This document shows positions 22,589 to 29,938 of a stretch of 64,000 nt of DNA, piece after piece. How positions within the stretch are numbered: the stretch's first letter is position 1; each line of letters starts with the position of its first letter. Location: NCBI GenBank assembly GCA_947651225.1, contig CANSYK010000001.1:59077-123076 (forward strand). Reading direction: 5' to 3'. The DNA is from an uncultured bacterium (GTDB lineage: Bacteria > Bacillota > Clostridia > Lachnospirales > Lachnospiraceae). Below the pieces are notes generated by a model, which saw only the letters and a list, made by a program, of their open reading frames with translations, did not search any database and was not told the DNA's origin. Position numbers and translations under genes: made by a program.

Positions 22589-23287
22589 CTATCCTTTTGA
22601 CTGATAAACACGGCTGCCAAAAATAGCGGTTCCCACCCGGACATAGGTAGCCCCCTCTTCCACCGCAACCTCATAATCATTTGTCATTCCCATCGACAAA
22701 GCACTCATAGAGACATTATCAATGTTTTTCGCTGCAATGTCAACTGCCAATTTATGCAACTTACTAAAAATCTTGCGATTGTCTTCCGGGTTTTCCACAA
22801 ACGGCGCAATCGTCATCAGCCCATCAATTTTAATATGAGGAAGTTTAGAAACCTCACTGACTAATTCCAGGGTATCTTCTTCGCAGATTCCATATTTTGA
22901 CTCTTCCTGCGCAACATTTACCTCAATTAATATATGAGAAATAACATTCTTTTTTGCACTTTCTGCCTCAATCGCTTCTGCTAAATGATAGGAATCTACC
23001 GAATGAATCAGACATGCCCTTCCAACCACATATTTTACCTTGTTCGTCTGTAGGTGGCCGATAAAATGCCACTTAATATCGTTTGGAAGAGTGTCATGCT
23101 TCTCTTTCATTTCCTGTGCTTTATTTTCACCAAACTCTCTTTTTCCACAGGCAAGCGCCTCTTCAATCATTTCAATTGGTTTTGTCTTACTGACAGCAAT
23201 CAGAGTCACTTCTTCCGGGTTACGTCCTGCCCGTATACACGCCTCTTTTATTTTTTCTTCCACCTTGGAAAGATTTTCCTGAACCAA
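22589..23287 (-). CDS. yggS: YggS family PLP homeostasis protein
   Basis: 232 residues. The PLP lysine is in TLIAVSKTKP. REFGENKAQEM, WHFIGHLQTNK and SMGMTNDYEVAVEEGATYVRVG are the other signatures of the YggS/PLPBP family, a one-domain barrel that binds pyridoxal phosphate without known catalysis and buffers B6 and amino-acid pools. It sits directly upstream of sepF in the ylm cluster, as usual in Firmicutes. Confidence 0.95.
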   Translation of the reverse strand: MVQENLSKVEEKIKEACIRAGRNPEEVTLIAVSKTKPIEMIEEALACGKREFGENKAQEMKEKHDTLPNDIKWHFIGHLQTNKVKYVVGRACLIHSVDSYHLAEAIEAESAKKNVISHILIEVNVAQEESKYGICEEDTLELVSEVSKLPHIKIDGLMTIAPFVENPEDNRKIFSKLHKLAVDIAAKNIDNVSMSALSMGMTNDYEVAVEEGATYVRVGTAIFGSRVYQSKG

Positions 23288-23301
23288 ATCTTTTACCTCC
23301 T

Positions 23302-24711
23302 CTAATATATAATATCATTTTCATTAATAATATCTGCATTTAATATGATATGGTCAAAAGTAGCCAGACTATATATATTTCCACTCTCTATAATGGCGTA
23401 TTCCTGGTTTTCATAAAGTTTATGAATATATCGGAAACGGCAGTATCCTAAATTACAGTTATAAACGCCCTCGATCTCTTCCACTTTTGTAACCTGCAGC
23501 CGTTCTTTTGTACCAGCCTCTTCTTTTATAATAGTCGTACCTGCTGAAACAACTCCTGCATCTATGTAAACATTTCCCTCTTCGTCTTTCCAATAAATAT
23601 CTGTTTGCTTAAAATCAAGCTGCTCCTTTCCAGACTGATCATAAGTAATCACTGTAATTCCCTTTTTGTTGCCTGTAGAAATCCCATTTCCCTCTGTTAC
23701 ATATTCTTCTGGAATCACATAGCAGTTTTTCTTTACTATAGAAGAAACCGGAATTTTTAAACCTGCCGCATTGTTAAACTGCAGTTCTAAATCCAGATAA
23801 CGGTTATTCATATAATGAATCATATATTTATCAAACAGTAGATTTGCATAATAATTACCATCTGATGTAAAAGTGCGAACCGTTGGCGTCAGAATGATAC
23901 TGTCTTTTTTAATTTTGACCGTAACAGAGTCTGTTTCTGCCAGTTTTTTATACTGTTCCAAAGACAGCGATACCACAACTGACCATTTCTCGCTTTTAAT
24001 CACACGATAGACTGGACTGCCGGCTTCCATAGAAGCCCCCGTGCGAAGCTGCTTCCATTCATCGGTCATTTCTTTAAAATGTTTTGGTGCAATCTGCTCC
24101 ATCTGCAAATCTTCCAGCCCATCAGAGCAAAAAGAAATAATTCCGGTCTGTTTTGATTTTACCAGTTCAAAGGAACCATCTTTCCCAGATTCTTTTTTCA
24201 TTTTATTCAGATTTTTCGAAAGATTGACATCTGAAAGCTCCAATAATGTATTTTCCACATTATAGCGGAAATTCACAATTGCGCTATAGTCAGACAAGCT
24301 AAAATTATTTCGAAAACCAGAAATATTGCTGCGAATACTTCTTGTATCATCCTCTGATAATGTGACATCCGCTGTATCAACCGCTTCTGCCTCCTGTGCC
24401 ACACTTCCATTTTCATTAATCGAATAAACTGTTGAAGTTGTCGCAAGCCGGGAGCCCTCTCCCACATAATAATTGATATAGCCTGCCTTATCTGTTGTAA
24501 CAACTTCTTCATCACGCAAAATAATGCCACGCAGATTTTCGTTATCGGCAAGCTGCTTTTGGGTTACTTCATAAATGGAAATATGTTCCTGTGTCATGGA
24601 TTGAAAAAAAAGCACCGCTAAATAAATAGCAAAAACACTGAGAAGTATTCCCATCCAATAGGATTGACGCCGTTTCATTTTTACGACCTTCTGGTTTTTT
24701 CTACGGCTCAT
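23302..24711 (-). CDS. HlyD-like single-pass membrane protein at the head of the ylm cluster
   Basis: 469 residues. After a basic cytoplasmic start (SRRKNQKVVKMKRRQ) comes one membrane helix (YWMGILLSVFAIYLAVLFFQS), then an extracellular region with beta-strands and short coiled coil (DEEVVTTDKAGYINYYVGEGS). This is a lipoyl/HlyD-type hairpin pattern as in efflux adaptor proteins. No transporter is adjacent. Clostridia carry such a gene just ahead of yggS-sepF, so a cell-envelope or division role is plausible; the function is unknown. I start at ATG 24711 with AGGAG upstream, not at the more distal ATG 24759. Confidence 0.75.
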   Translation of the reverse strand: MSRRKNQKVVKMKRRQSYWMGILLSVFAIYLAVLFFQSMTQEHISIYEVTQKQLADNENLRGIILRDEEVVTTDKAGYINYYVGEGSRLATTSTVYSINENGSVAQEAEAVDTADVTLSEDDTRSIRSNISGFRNNFSLSDYSAIVNFRYNVENTLLELSDVNLSKNLNKMKKESGKDGSFELVKSKQTGIISFCSDGLEDLQMEQIAPKHFKEMTDEWKQLRTGASMEAGSPVYRVIKSEKWSVVVSLSLEQYKKLAETDSVTVKIKKDSIILTPTVRTFTSDGNYYANLLFDKYMIHYMNNRYLDLELQFNNAAGLKIPVSSIVKKNCYVIPEEYVTEGNGISTGNKKGITVITYDQSGKEQLDFKQTDIYWKDEEGNVYIDAGVVSAGTTIIKEEAGTKERLQVTKVEEIEGVYNCNLGYCRFRYIHKLYENQEYAIIESGNIYSLATFDHIILNADIINENDIIY

Positions 24712-24927
24712 TTTTTCTCCTTTCTTCTCATGCGGACCTTGCACTATTACAGGTAACATATGTAAAAACTGCCCAGTGCGCTTTCTGAACAGTTCTCCAT
24801 CTTTATATTATAACTCTATAGAAGGAATCACACAACTTTCTATCTGAAATTTAATAAAAATATCGCATAATTTTTATTAAATTGTGAGAAACTTATGGTA
24901 TTCAATCTTATATATGGAGGGATTCCT

Positions 24928-25131
24928 ATGAAAATATTAGATTATGTGTTGCTTGCCCTGGTAATCGTGGGCGCCATAAACTGGGGACTAATTGGTTTTC
25001 TGCAATTTGACCTGGTACAGATGCTTTTTGGAGATATGACAATCCTTACTCGTATAGTCTATGCAATTGTAGGCTTAAGCGGACTCTATGCCATCAGCTA
25101 TTATGGCAGAATCAGAAGCAGCAACAATTAA
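24928..25131 (+). CDS. DUF378 small membrane protein
   Basis: 67 residues: two membrane helices (YVLLALVIVGAINWGLIGF and IVYAIVGLSGLYAISYYG) with the conserved GAINWGLIGF motif of DUF378. Function is unknown. It starts at ATG 24928 with GGAGGG well placed. It is the only plus-strand gene in a long minus-strand stretch. A bidirectional terminator at 25156-25180 separates it from the convergent carboxypeptidase gene. Confidence 0.85.
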   Translation: MKILDYVLLALVIVGAINWGLIGFLQFDLVQMLFGDMTILTRIVYAIVGLSGLYAISYYGRIRSSNN

Positions 25132-25155
25132 ACAGGAAGTTGTTGTAAATCTGGC

Positions 25156-25180
25156 GGGGAACGAAATTAGTTCCCCTTTT
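25156..25180. terminator. Bidirectional terminator
   Basis: GGGGAAC and GTTCCCC flank a seven-base loop and are followed by TTTT. The stop codon of the minus-strand carboxypeptidase lies inside the hairpin, so it serves both convergent genes. Confidence 0.75.
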
Positions 25181-26171
25181 CCGCATCCTTTTGTGCATAT
25201 CCTAAAAGATGGTTCATCTGTACATACAAATCATCTCCACTATCTGCTTTAAGCACGACTGAAATATAATGGTTATCATTTTTTCCTTCGGAATATAAAA
25301 TCAGACAAGAACCGGCTTTTAAAGTAGTTCCCGTTTTTCCTCCAATTACGGTAATCCCCTCTGGCGGTTCTGCCTGGCCAATCAGATAACGGTCTGTAGA
25401 GGTAAAATACAGTTTTTTCTTCTTTTTATCTTTTCCCTTAAATTTTGCAGTATACGTAGACTGACTGATAATATCCAAAAAAGTCTGGTTTTTTGCAAGT
25501 TCATGAAAAATCAGATATAAATCATACGCTGTTGTATAATGCTTTTTATCATGAAGCCCATGTGGATTGACAAAATGAGAATGAACTGCACCAAGATTTT
25601 CTACTTCTTTGTTCATCAGATTTGCAAATTCTTCCTCACTTCCTGCAATGTGTTCTGCAATCGCAGTGCCAGCATCATTTCCAGAAAAAACAAGAAACGA
25701 GGATACTAAATCTCGCAAAACAATCCGATCCCCTTCTTCAAATCCACAGAGCTTTGCCCCATATTCTGTAATATGGGAAGCGTTATGGCTGATCGTGACA
25801 GTATCTTCCAAATTTCCATACTTAAAAACAACTAGTGCGGTGACAATTTTCGTAATACTTGCCGGATAGATTTTTTTATAAATGCCATTAGAATACAGCA
25901 TCTTAGCCTCTGTATCATTCACCAAAAGAGAAGACTTTGCGCTCATAATGCTATCCTGGCCTTTGGTTTGTTCTTTCTTTTTTATAACACAGATTCCATC
26001 CGAGAGATAATCCTGTGTGACAGCGGCATTATCTTCAAAAGGTGTCTCTGCCACATTGGAAACAGTGACACGATAATCCAACAGTTCATTTTTCTTTGTG
26101 CCGCAGCCAGTTAAAAGAAGGCAGGAAAATATAACAAAAATGCCCTGCCTTATCTTGGAATTAAAATTCAT
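25167..26171 (-). CDS. Lipoprotein D-alanyl-D-alanine carboxypeptidase (DacF-like PBP)
   Basis: A low-molecular-weight penicillin-binding protein that trims pentapeptides of peptidoglycan. Active-site motifs are SITK (serine ~105-108), SGN (~163) and KTGTT (~279). The N-terminus has a lipobox, CLLLTGC, so the protein is probably a lipoprotein processed by LspA, which is less common than a C-terminal anchor. It overlaps the end of mgsA; of two in-frame ATGs I prefer 26171, which leaves a proper gap after AAGGA. Normal length for the family without the C-terminal amphipathic helix. Confidence 0.88.
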   Translation of the reverse strand: MNFNSKIRQGIFVIFSCLLLTGCGTKKNELLDYRVTVSNVAETPFEDNAAVTQDYLSDGICVIKKKEQTKGQDSIMSAKSSLLVNDTEAKMLYSNGIYKKIYPASITKIVTALVVFKYGNLEDTVTISHNASHITEYGAKLCGFEEGDRIVLRDLVSSFLVFSGNDAGTAIAEHIAGSEEEFANLMNKEVENLGAVHSHFVNPHGLHDKKHYTTAYDLYLIFHELAKNQTFLDIISQSTYTAKFKGKDKKKKKLYFTSTDRYLIGQAEPPEGITVIGGKTGTTLKAGSCLILYSEGKNDNHYISVVLKADSGDDLYVQMNHLLGYAQKDAEKGN

Positions 26172-26583
26172 TCTCGTCATTTCCTTCTTTTTTTAATATT
26201 TCCCGCCATTCCAAATCGCCGCGGTCTAAAGCTTTAATCAAAAGCTCTGCCGTTGCCAGATTTGTCGCAAGTGGAATGTTGTACATATCACAAAGGTGAA
26301 TAACATTATTCACATCTGGTTCATGTGATTTTGGTGAAAGAGGATCTCTTAAAAAGAAAACCATGTCAAGCTGGTTATGCTCAATCTGGGAAGCAAGCTG
26401 TTGTTCCCCGCCCAGATGACCAGCCAAATATTTATGAATATTTAAGTTCGTTACCTCCTCAATCAAACGACCTGTTGTACCTGTGGCATAAATGTCATGC
26501 TTACTTAAAATTCCCCTATATGCAATCGAAAAATTCTGCATTAATATTTTTTTTGCATCATGCGCAATTAGACCAATATTCAT
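26161..26583 (-). CDS. mgsA: Methylglyoxal synthase
   Basis: 140 residues. It converts dihydroxyacetone phosphate to methylglyoxal and phosphate, a bypass used when phosphorylated sugars accumulate. Signatures: NIGLIAHDAKK, ATGTTGRLIEE (phosphate loop), LAGHLGGEQQL, and MVFFLRDPLSPKSHEPDVN with the catalytic aspartate and histidine. The start is ATG 26583, just after AAAGG; longer upstream reading overlaps rodA and is not conserved. Confidence 0.95.
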   Translation of the reverse strand: MNIGLIAHDAKKILMQNFSIAYRGILSKHDIYATGTTGRLIEEVTNLNIHKYLAGHLGGEQQLASQIEHNQLDMVFFLRDPLSPKSHEPDVNNVIHLCDMYNIPLATNLATAELLIKALDRGDLEWREILKKEGNDENEF

Positions 26584-26620
26584 ATACCTTTCCCCTTTCC
26601 TTTCTGCCCCATAAATTAGC

Positions 26621-27853
26621 TTATAACTCCAAATCCAAATCAATTTCAGAATTTGGCCCGTTTCCATACATATTCCGCATCGAGAAACCTTTACTCATTT
26701 TCGCAGGTTGGATTCCAATATTCATAACAAGGCCAATTCCAATCATCGACGAAATCATAGAACTTAATCCATTACTGATAAATGGAAGCGGAAGCCCTGT
26801 ATTTGGAAAAAGAAGCGTTACAACACAGATATTGGTAAATACCTGAAACATATACATAGAAGCGATGCCTGCAGCAATCAGTTTTCCAAGATAATCCTGT
26901 GACTTTTTTGCTACCATAAAACACTTAAATATAACAAAAGCAAATAGCAACAGAATCAGACAACAGCCTAAAAATCCAAACTCTTCCCCAATCACCGACC
27001 AGACAAAATCACTTTCATTGACACCAACCGCATGATATGCTCTTGACTGCCCCGCCTGTCCGCCATCCTGAAGATATTTCCCGGAAAGCTGCCCGGACGC
27101 AATCGCACGGATGGAACGATTCTGCTGATAGTTTATATCCCCGGTAGGATCCCATGTCTCCGGATAAAGCCATGCCATAATACGCTTATAATGGTAATCC
27201 TTTAAAATATGTGTTTTTAGCAAAAGATTATACGGCTGCTGGATATACCAGAACATCACAATTCCAATCGGAAGCCCAAGTGCAACGATTGGGAATAAAA
27301 GCCGATAACTTACCCCTGCAACCACTACCATAATCGCCATAACAAAAAGAACCACCAGGCTGGAGGACAAATCCGGCTGTGATAAAATCAGCATAACCGG
27401 AACAATGGTAAGAGCAAAAACAATCAACAGTGTACTAAAACGGTTCAGTCGGCTGCTTAGTTTTACAAAAACAACGGCAAGCGTCAAAATCAATATGACT
27501 TTCATAAGTTCGGAAGGCTGAAAGGTAATCGGCCCCAGACGAATCCAACGCCATGCCCTTGTGTTATTATCTGTACCAATGGATGTGCGAGTTGCAGCTG
27601 TCAAAAGAATCCCCACAACATAATAAACGCCTACAAATTTACATATAAAATGATAATCAAACATCGAAAGGAACGCTACAATAATAATGCCAAGACACAT
27701 CCCCATAAGCTGTCCTTTCATATAAGAAAGACCATGTTCTTCCCCGCCGGCCAGTTTTACCGTAAAAGCACTTAAAAGACAGAGAATAATCACAGCAATC
27801 AGTAACGAATAATTATATTTTTTCCAATCATACTGCTTAATTTTATTTATCAT
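26621..27853 (-). CDS. rodA: RodA, SEDS peptidoglycan glycosyltransferase
   Basis: 410 residues, about ten membrane helices. SEDS motifs are present: RWIRLGPITFQPSELMKV, SQPDLSSSLVVLF, and GEEFGFLG and NTGLPLPFISNGLSS near the C-terminus. RodA polymerises lipid II into glycan strands for side-wall growth, with PBP2 as transpeptidase partner; that PBP2 is encoded a few genes upstream (29939-32797). It lies downstream of minE in the elongation/Min gene run, with mgsA following. Confidence 0.93.
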   Translation of the reverse strand: MINKIKQYDWKKYNYSLLIAVIILCLLSAFTVKLAGGEEHGLSYMKGQLMGMCLGIIIVAFLSMFDYHFICKFVGVYYVVGILLTAATRTSIGTDNNTRAWRWIRLGPITFQPSELMKVILILTLAVVFVKLSSRLNRFSTLLIVFALTIVPVMLILSQPDLSSSLVVLFVMAIMVVVAGVSYRLLFPIVALGLPIGIVMFWYIQQPYNLLLKTHILKDYHYKRIMAWLYPETWDPTGDINYQQNRSIRAIASGQLSGKYLQDGGQAGQSRAYHAVGVNESDFVWSVIGEEFGFLGCCLILLLFAFVIFKCFMVAKKSQDYLGKLIAAGIASMYMFQVFTNICVVTLLFPNTGLPLPFISNGLSSMISSMIGIGLVMNIGIQPAKMSKGFSMRNMYGNGPNSEIDLDLEL

Positions 27854-27914
27854 AGTTACACCTTCTTAGAAGCCGTCAGCCATTAACCTGTTTTGTTAAC
27901 AGACTTACCATTCC

Positions 27915-28205
27915 TTAAATTCTTCTCCTGAAATTTCTGGAGTCTTCCTTGATCGGAATATTAGCAAGTAATGCATTAACCGGACCGGAAGTATCATCCA
28001 GTTCTGTCTTGGTAACTTTAATATCCAGACCATCTGTATCAATATCCAGATATTTTGATATTACCTCAATAATATCATTTTTCATCTGTTCCATTAATTC
28101 CGGGGAACAAACAGCGCGGTCAGACGTAATTGCCACTTTTAAACGATTCTTTGCAACGTCACTGCTGTTCTCAGAACTTTTAAAAAAGTTTGATAAAAAA
28201 CTCAT
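27915..28205 (-). CDS. minE: Cell-division topological factor MinE
   Basis: 96 residues. The N-terminal membrane-targeting and anti-MinCD part (FLSNFFKS; AKNRLKVAITSDRA) and the C-terminal dimerisation part (LDIKVTKTELDD) are standard MinE. It stimulates MinD ATPase and drives pole-to-pole oscillation, so this species uses MinE-type placement in addition to a DivIVA protein. I start it at ATG 28205, preceded by GGAG; the ATG four codons upstream is less well placed. Confidence 0.93.
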   Translation of the reverse strand: MSFLSNFFKSSENSSDVAKNRLKVAITSDRAVCSPELMEQMKNDIIEVISKYLDIDTDGLDIKVTKTELDDTSGPVNALLANIPIKEDSRNFRRRI

Positions 28206-28254
28206 ATTCGTCTCCATTTCTGTATATAGTCAACCACTCGCCCGTTTCTTAGAA

Positions 28255-29043
28255 TCACTTTTTAAAAATGGCAGCAAATTTTTTAAAGAAGCTGGTTGTT
28301 TCTTCCAAATCCAGATATGGTACTTCTTCCCCCAACACACGTTTACTGATATTCATATACGCCTGACCTGCTTTGGCTTCAGAACCCACTAAAGGTTCGC
28401 CATTATTTGTGGAAATAACAATCTGTTCATCGTCTGGAACAACGCCGATTAAATCAATTGCTAAAATTTCCACAACATCATCACTGGACATCATATTTCC
28501 TTCTTTTACCATATCAGTACGGAGACGGTTTACAATCAAATGTGTGCGCTTGATTTCATTTGCCTCTAACAGGCCGATAATCCGGTCTGCGTCGCGGACA
28601 GCGGATACCTCTGGTGTAGTCACTACCAGTGCACGGTCTGCACCGGCAATTGCATTTTTAAAGCCCTGCTCAATGCCAGCCGGGCAGTCCAGCAATATGT
28701 AATCAAACTCTTCCCTTAATTCATCTGCCAGCTTTTTCATCTGCTCTGGACTGACTGCAGATTTATCCTTTGTCTGGGCAGATGGCAGAAGATAGAGGTT
28801 TGGATAGCGTTTGTCTTTTATCAGGGCCTGCTTAATACGGCAGTTATTTTCAACAACATCTACTAAATTATATACAATACGATTTTCTAACCCCATTACA
28901 ACATCCAGGTTGCGGAGTCCTATATCTGTATCAATCAGAACAACCCTTTTTCCTAACATAGCAAGTCCTGTTCCTACGTTCGCTGTTGTTGTCGTTTTGC
29001 CAACGCCTCCCTTTCCAGATGTAACAACTATCACTTCTCCCAT
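28255..29043 (-). CDS. minD: Septum-site determining ATPase MinD
   Basis: 262 residues. Deviant Walker A KGGVGKTTTTANVG, DTDIGLRNLDVVMGLE, and LLDCPAGIEQGF are diagnostic. The C-terminus ends in an amphipathic membrane-targeting helix (TTSFFKKFAAIFKK). MinD carries MinC to the membrane and is displaced by MinE. The start at ATG 29043 has AGGAGG eight bases before it; upstream in-frame codons are not conserved. Genes run minC-minD-minE in one direction. Confidence 0.96.
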   Translation of the reverse strand: MGEVIVVTSGKGGVGKTTTTANVGTGLAMLGKRVVLIDTDIGLRNLDVVMGLENRIVYNLVDVVENNCRIKQALIKDKRYPNLYLLPSAQTKDKSAVSPEQMKKLADELREEFDYILLDCPAGIEQGFKNAIAGADRALVVTTPEVSAVRDADRIIGLLEANEIKRTHLIVNRLRTDMVKEGNMMSSDDVVEILAIDLIGVVPDDEQIVISTNNGEPLVGSEAKAGQAYMNISKRVLGEEVPYLDLEETTSFFKKFAAIFKK

Positions 29044-29178
29044 AATTTTATTCCTCCTAAATGAATATTTCAAGAACACTGCTCCGGAAATGATATTCCA
29101 GAAACAAATTTTCAGGAACAAAGTTCTTTGTCTTTTCAATGCCTTGATTAATATATTACCAAAAATATGAAAAAAAAT

Positions 29179-29844
29179 CTATAACCGGATGTCACTCATA
29201 ACATCTTTATCCAATGGTTCAATATAAATATTTCCATCTTCCCAGAATGCAATTTTTGTAATCTGAGGTTCCTTCCGCTTCGGTTTGTCTGATGACCGCG
29301 CAATCGTATCGGCAATGCGAATCTGCATTGGCTCCATTTCCAGTGCTACGACAAAGGCGTTCTGATTCCCAGCAGAACCCGCATAGACATTTCCCTTTAG
29401 AGAGCCAAGAATAATAACATTCCCTTTTGAGATTACTTTTGCGCCAGGTTTTACATCACCAATGATAATAATACTCGTTTCCACATCCAGAACCTGTCCA
29501 GAACGCAGATTTCCTTTAAAGAACTGTCCAGTATTATAATCCTGGTTTGCAAGATTTTTTTCTAACGTCTGACGGAAAGAACGTTCCAATTGTTCATCCT
29601 GCTCCATAATGCATACAATCGATAACTGGCAGTTTTGATGGATAATATCAATCATTTCTATCTTCTGTTCTTCCGAAAGCTCCCTTCCCTGAAAAGCTAT
29701 TGCTTTTTGCGCTTGTCCCAAAAACGCTGCTGATTCTTTAAATTTGGAAGCAACTGCTTTTTTTAGGGTATCATATTCTTCATTGGCATCTAAAACAAGA
29801 ATAATTCCTGACTTTGTTCCTTTGATTACTACAGTGTTGTTCAT
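29179..29844 (-). CDS. minC: Septum-site determining protein MinC
   Basis: 221 residues: an N-terminal SpoIIAA-like domain that blocks FtsZ polymers and a C-terminal beta-helix with the MinC signature (RSGQVLDVETSIIIIGDVKPGAKVISKGNVIILGSLKG in family terms; key glycines at GDVKPGA and GNVIILG). Its C-terminus binds MinD. It follows the PBP2 gene, separated by about 90 bases that contain a relic of the R1/R2 terminal repeat (GCGAATAGTAAC at 29926-29937). Confidence 0.92.
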   Translation of the reverse strand: MNNTVVIKGTKSGIILVLDANEEYDTLKKAVASKFKESAAFLGQAQKAIAFQGRELSEEQKIEMIDIIHQNCQLSIVCIMEQDEQLERSFRQTLEKNLANQDYNTGQFFKGNLRSGQVLDVETSIIIIGDVKPGAKVISKGNVIILGSLKGNVYAGSAGNQNAFVVALEMEPMQIRIADTIARSSDKPKRKEPQITKIAFWEDGNIYIEPLDKDVMSDIRL

Positions 29845-29938
29845 GTTCCCTCCAATCTGTATATTCTAATATGTCTTTAATCACAATTTTTAACTGGACG
29901 GTTTACGCATATATATGGAGAAAATGCGAATAGTAACT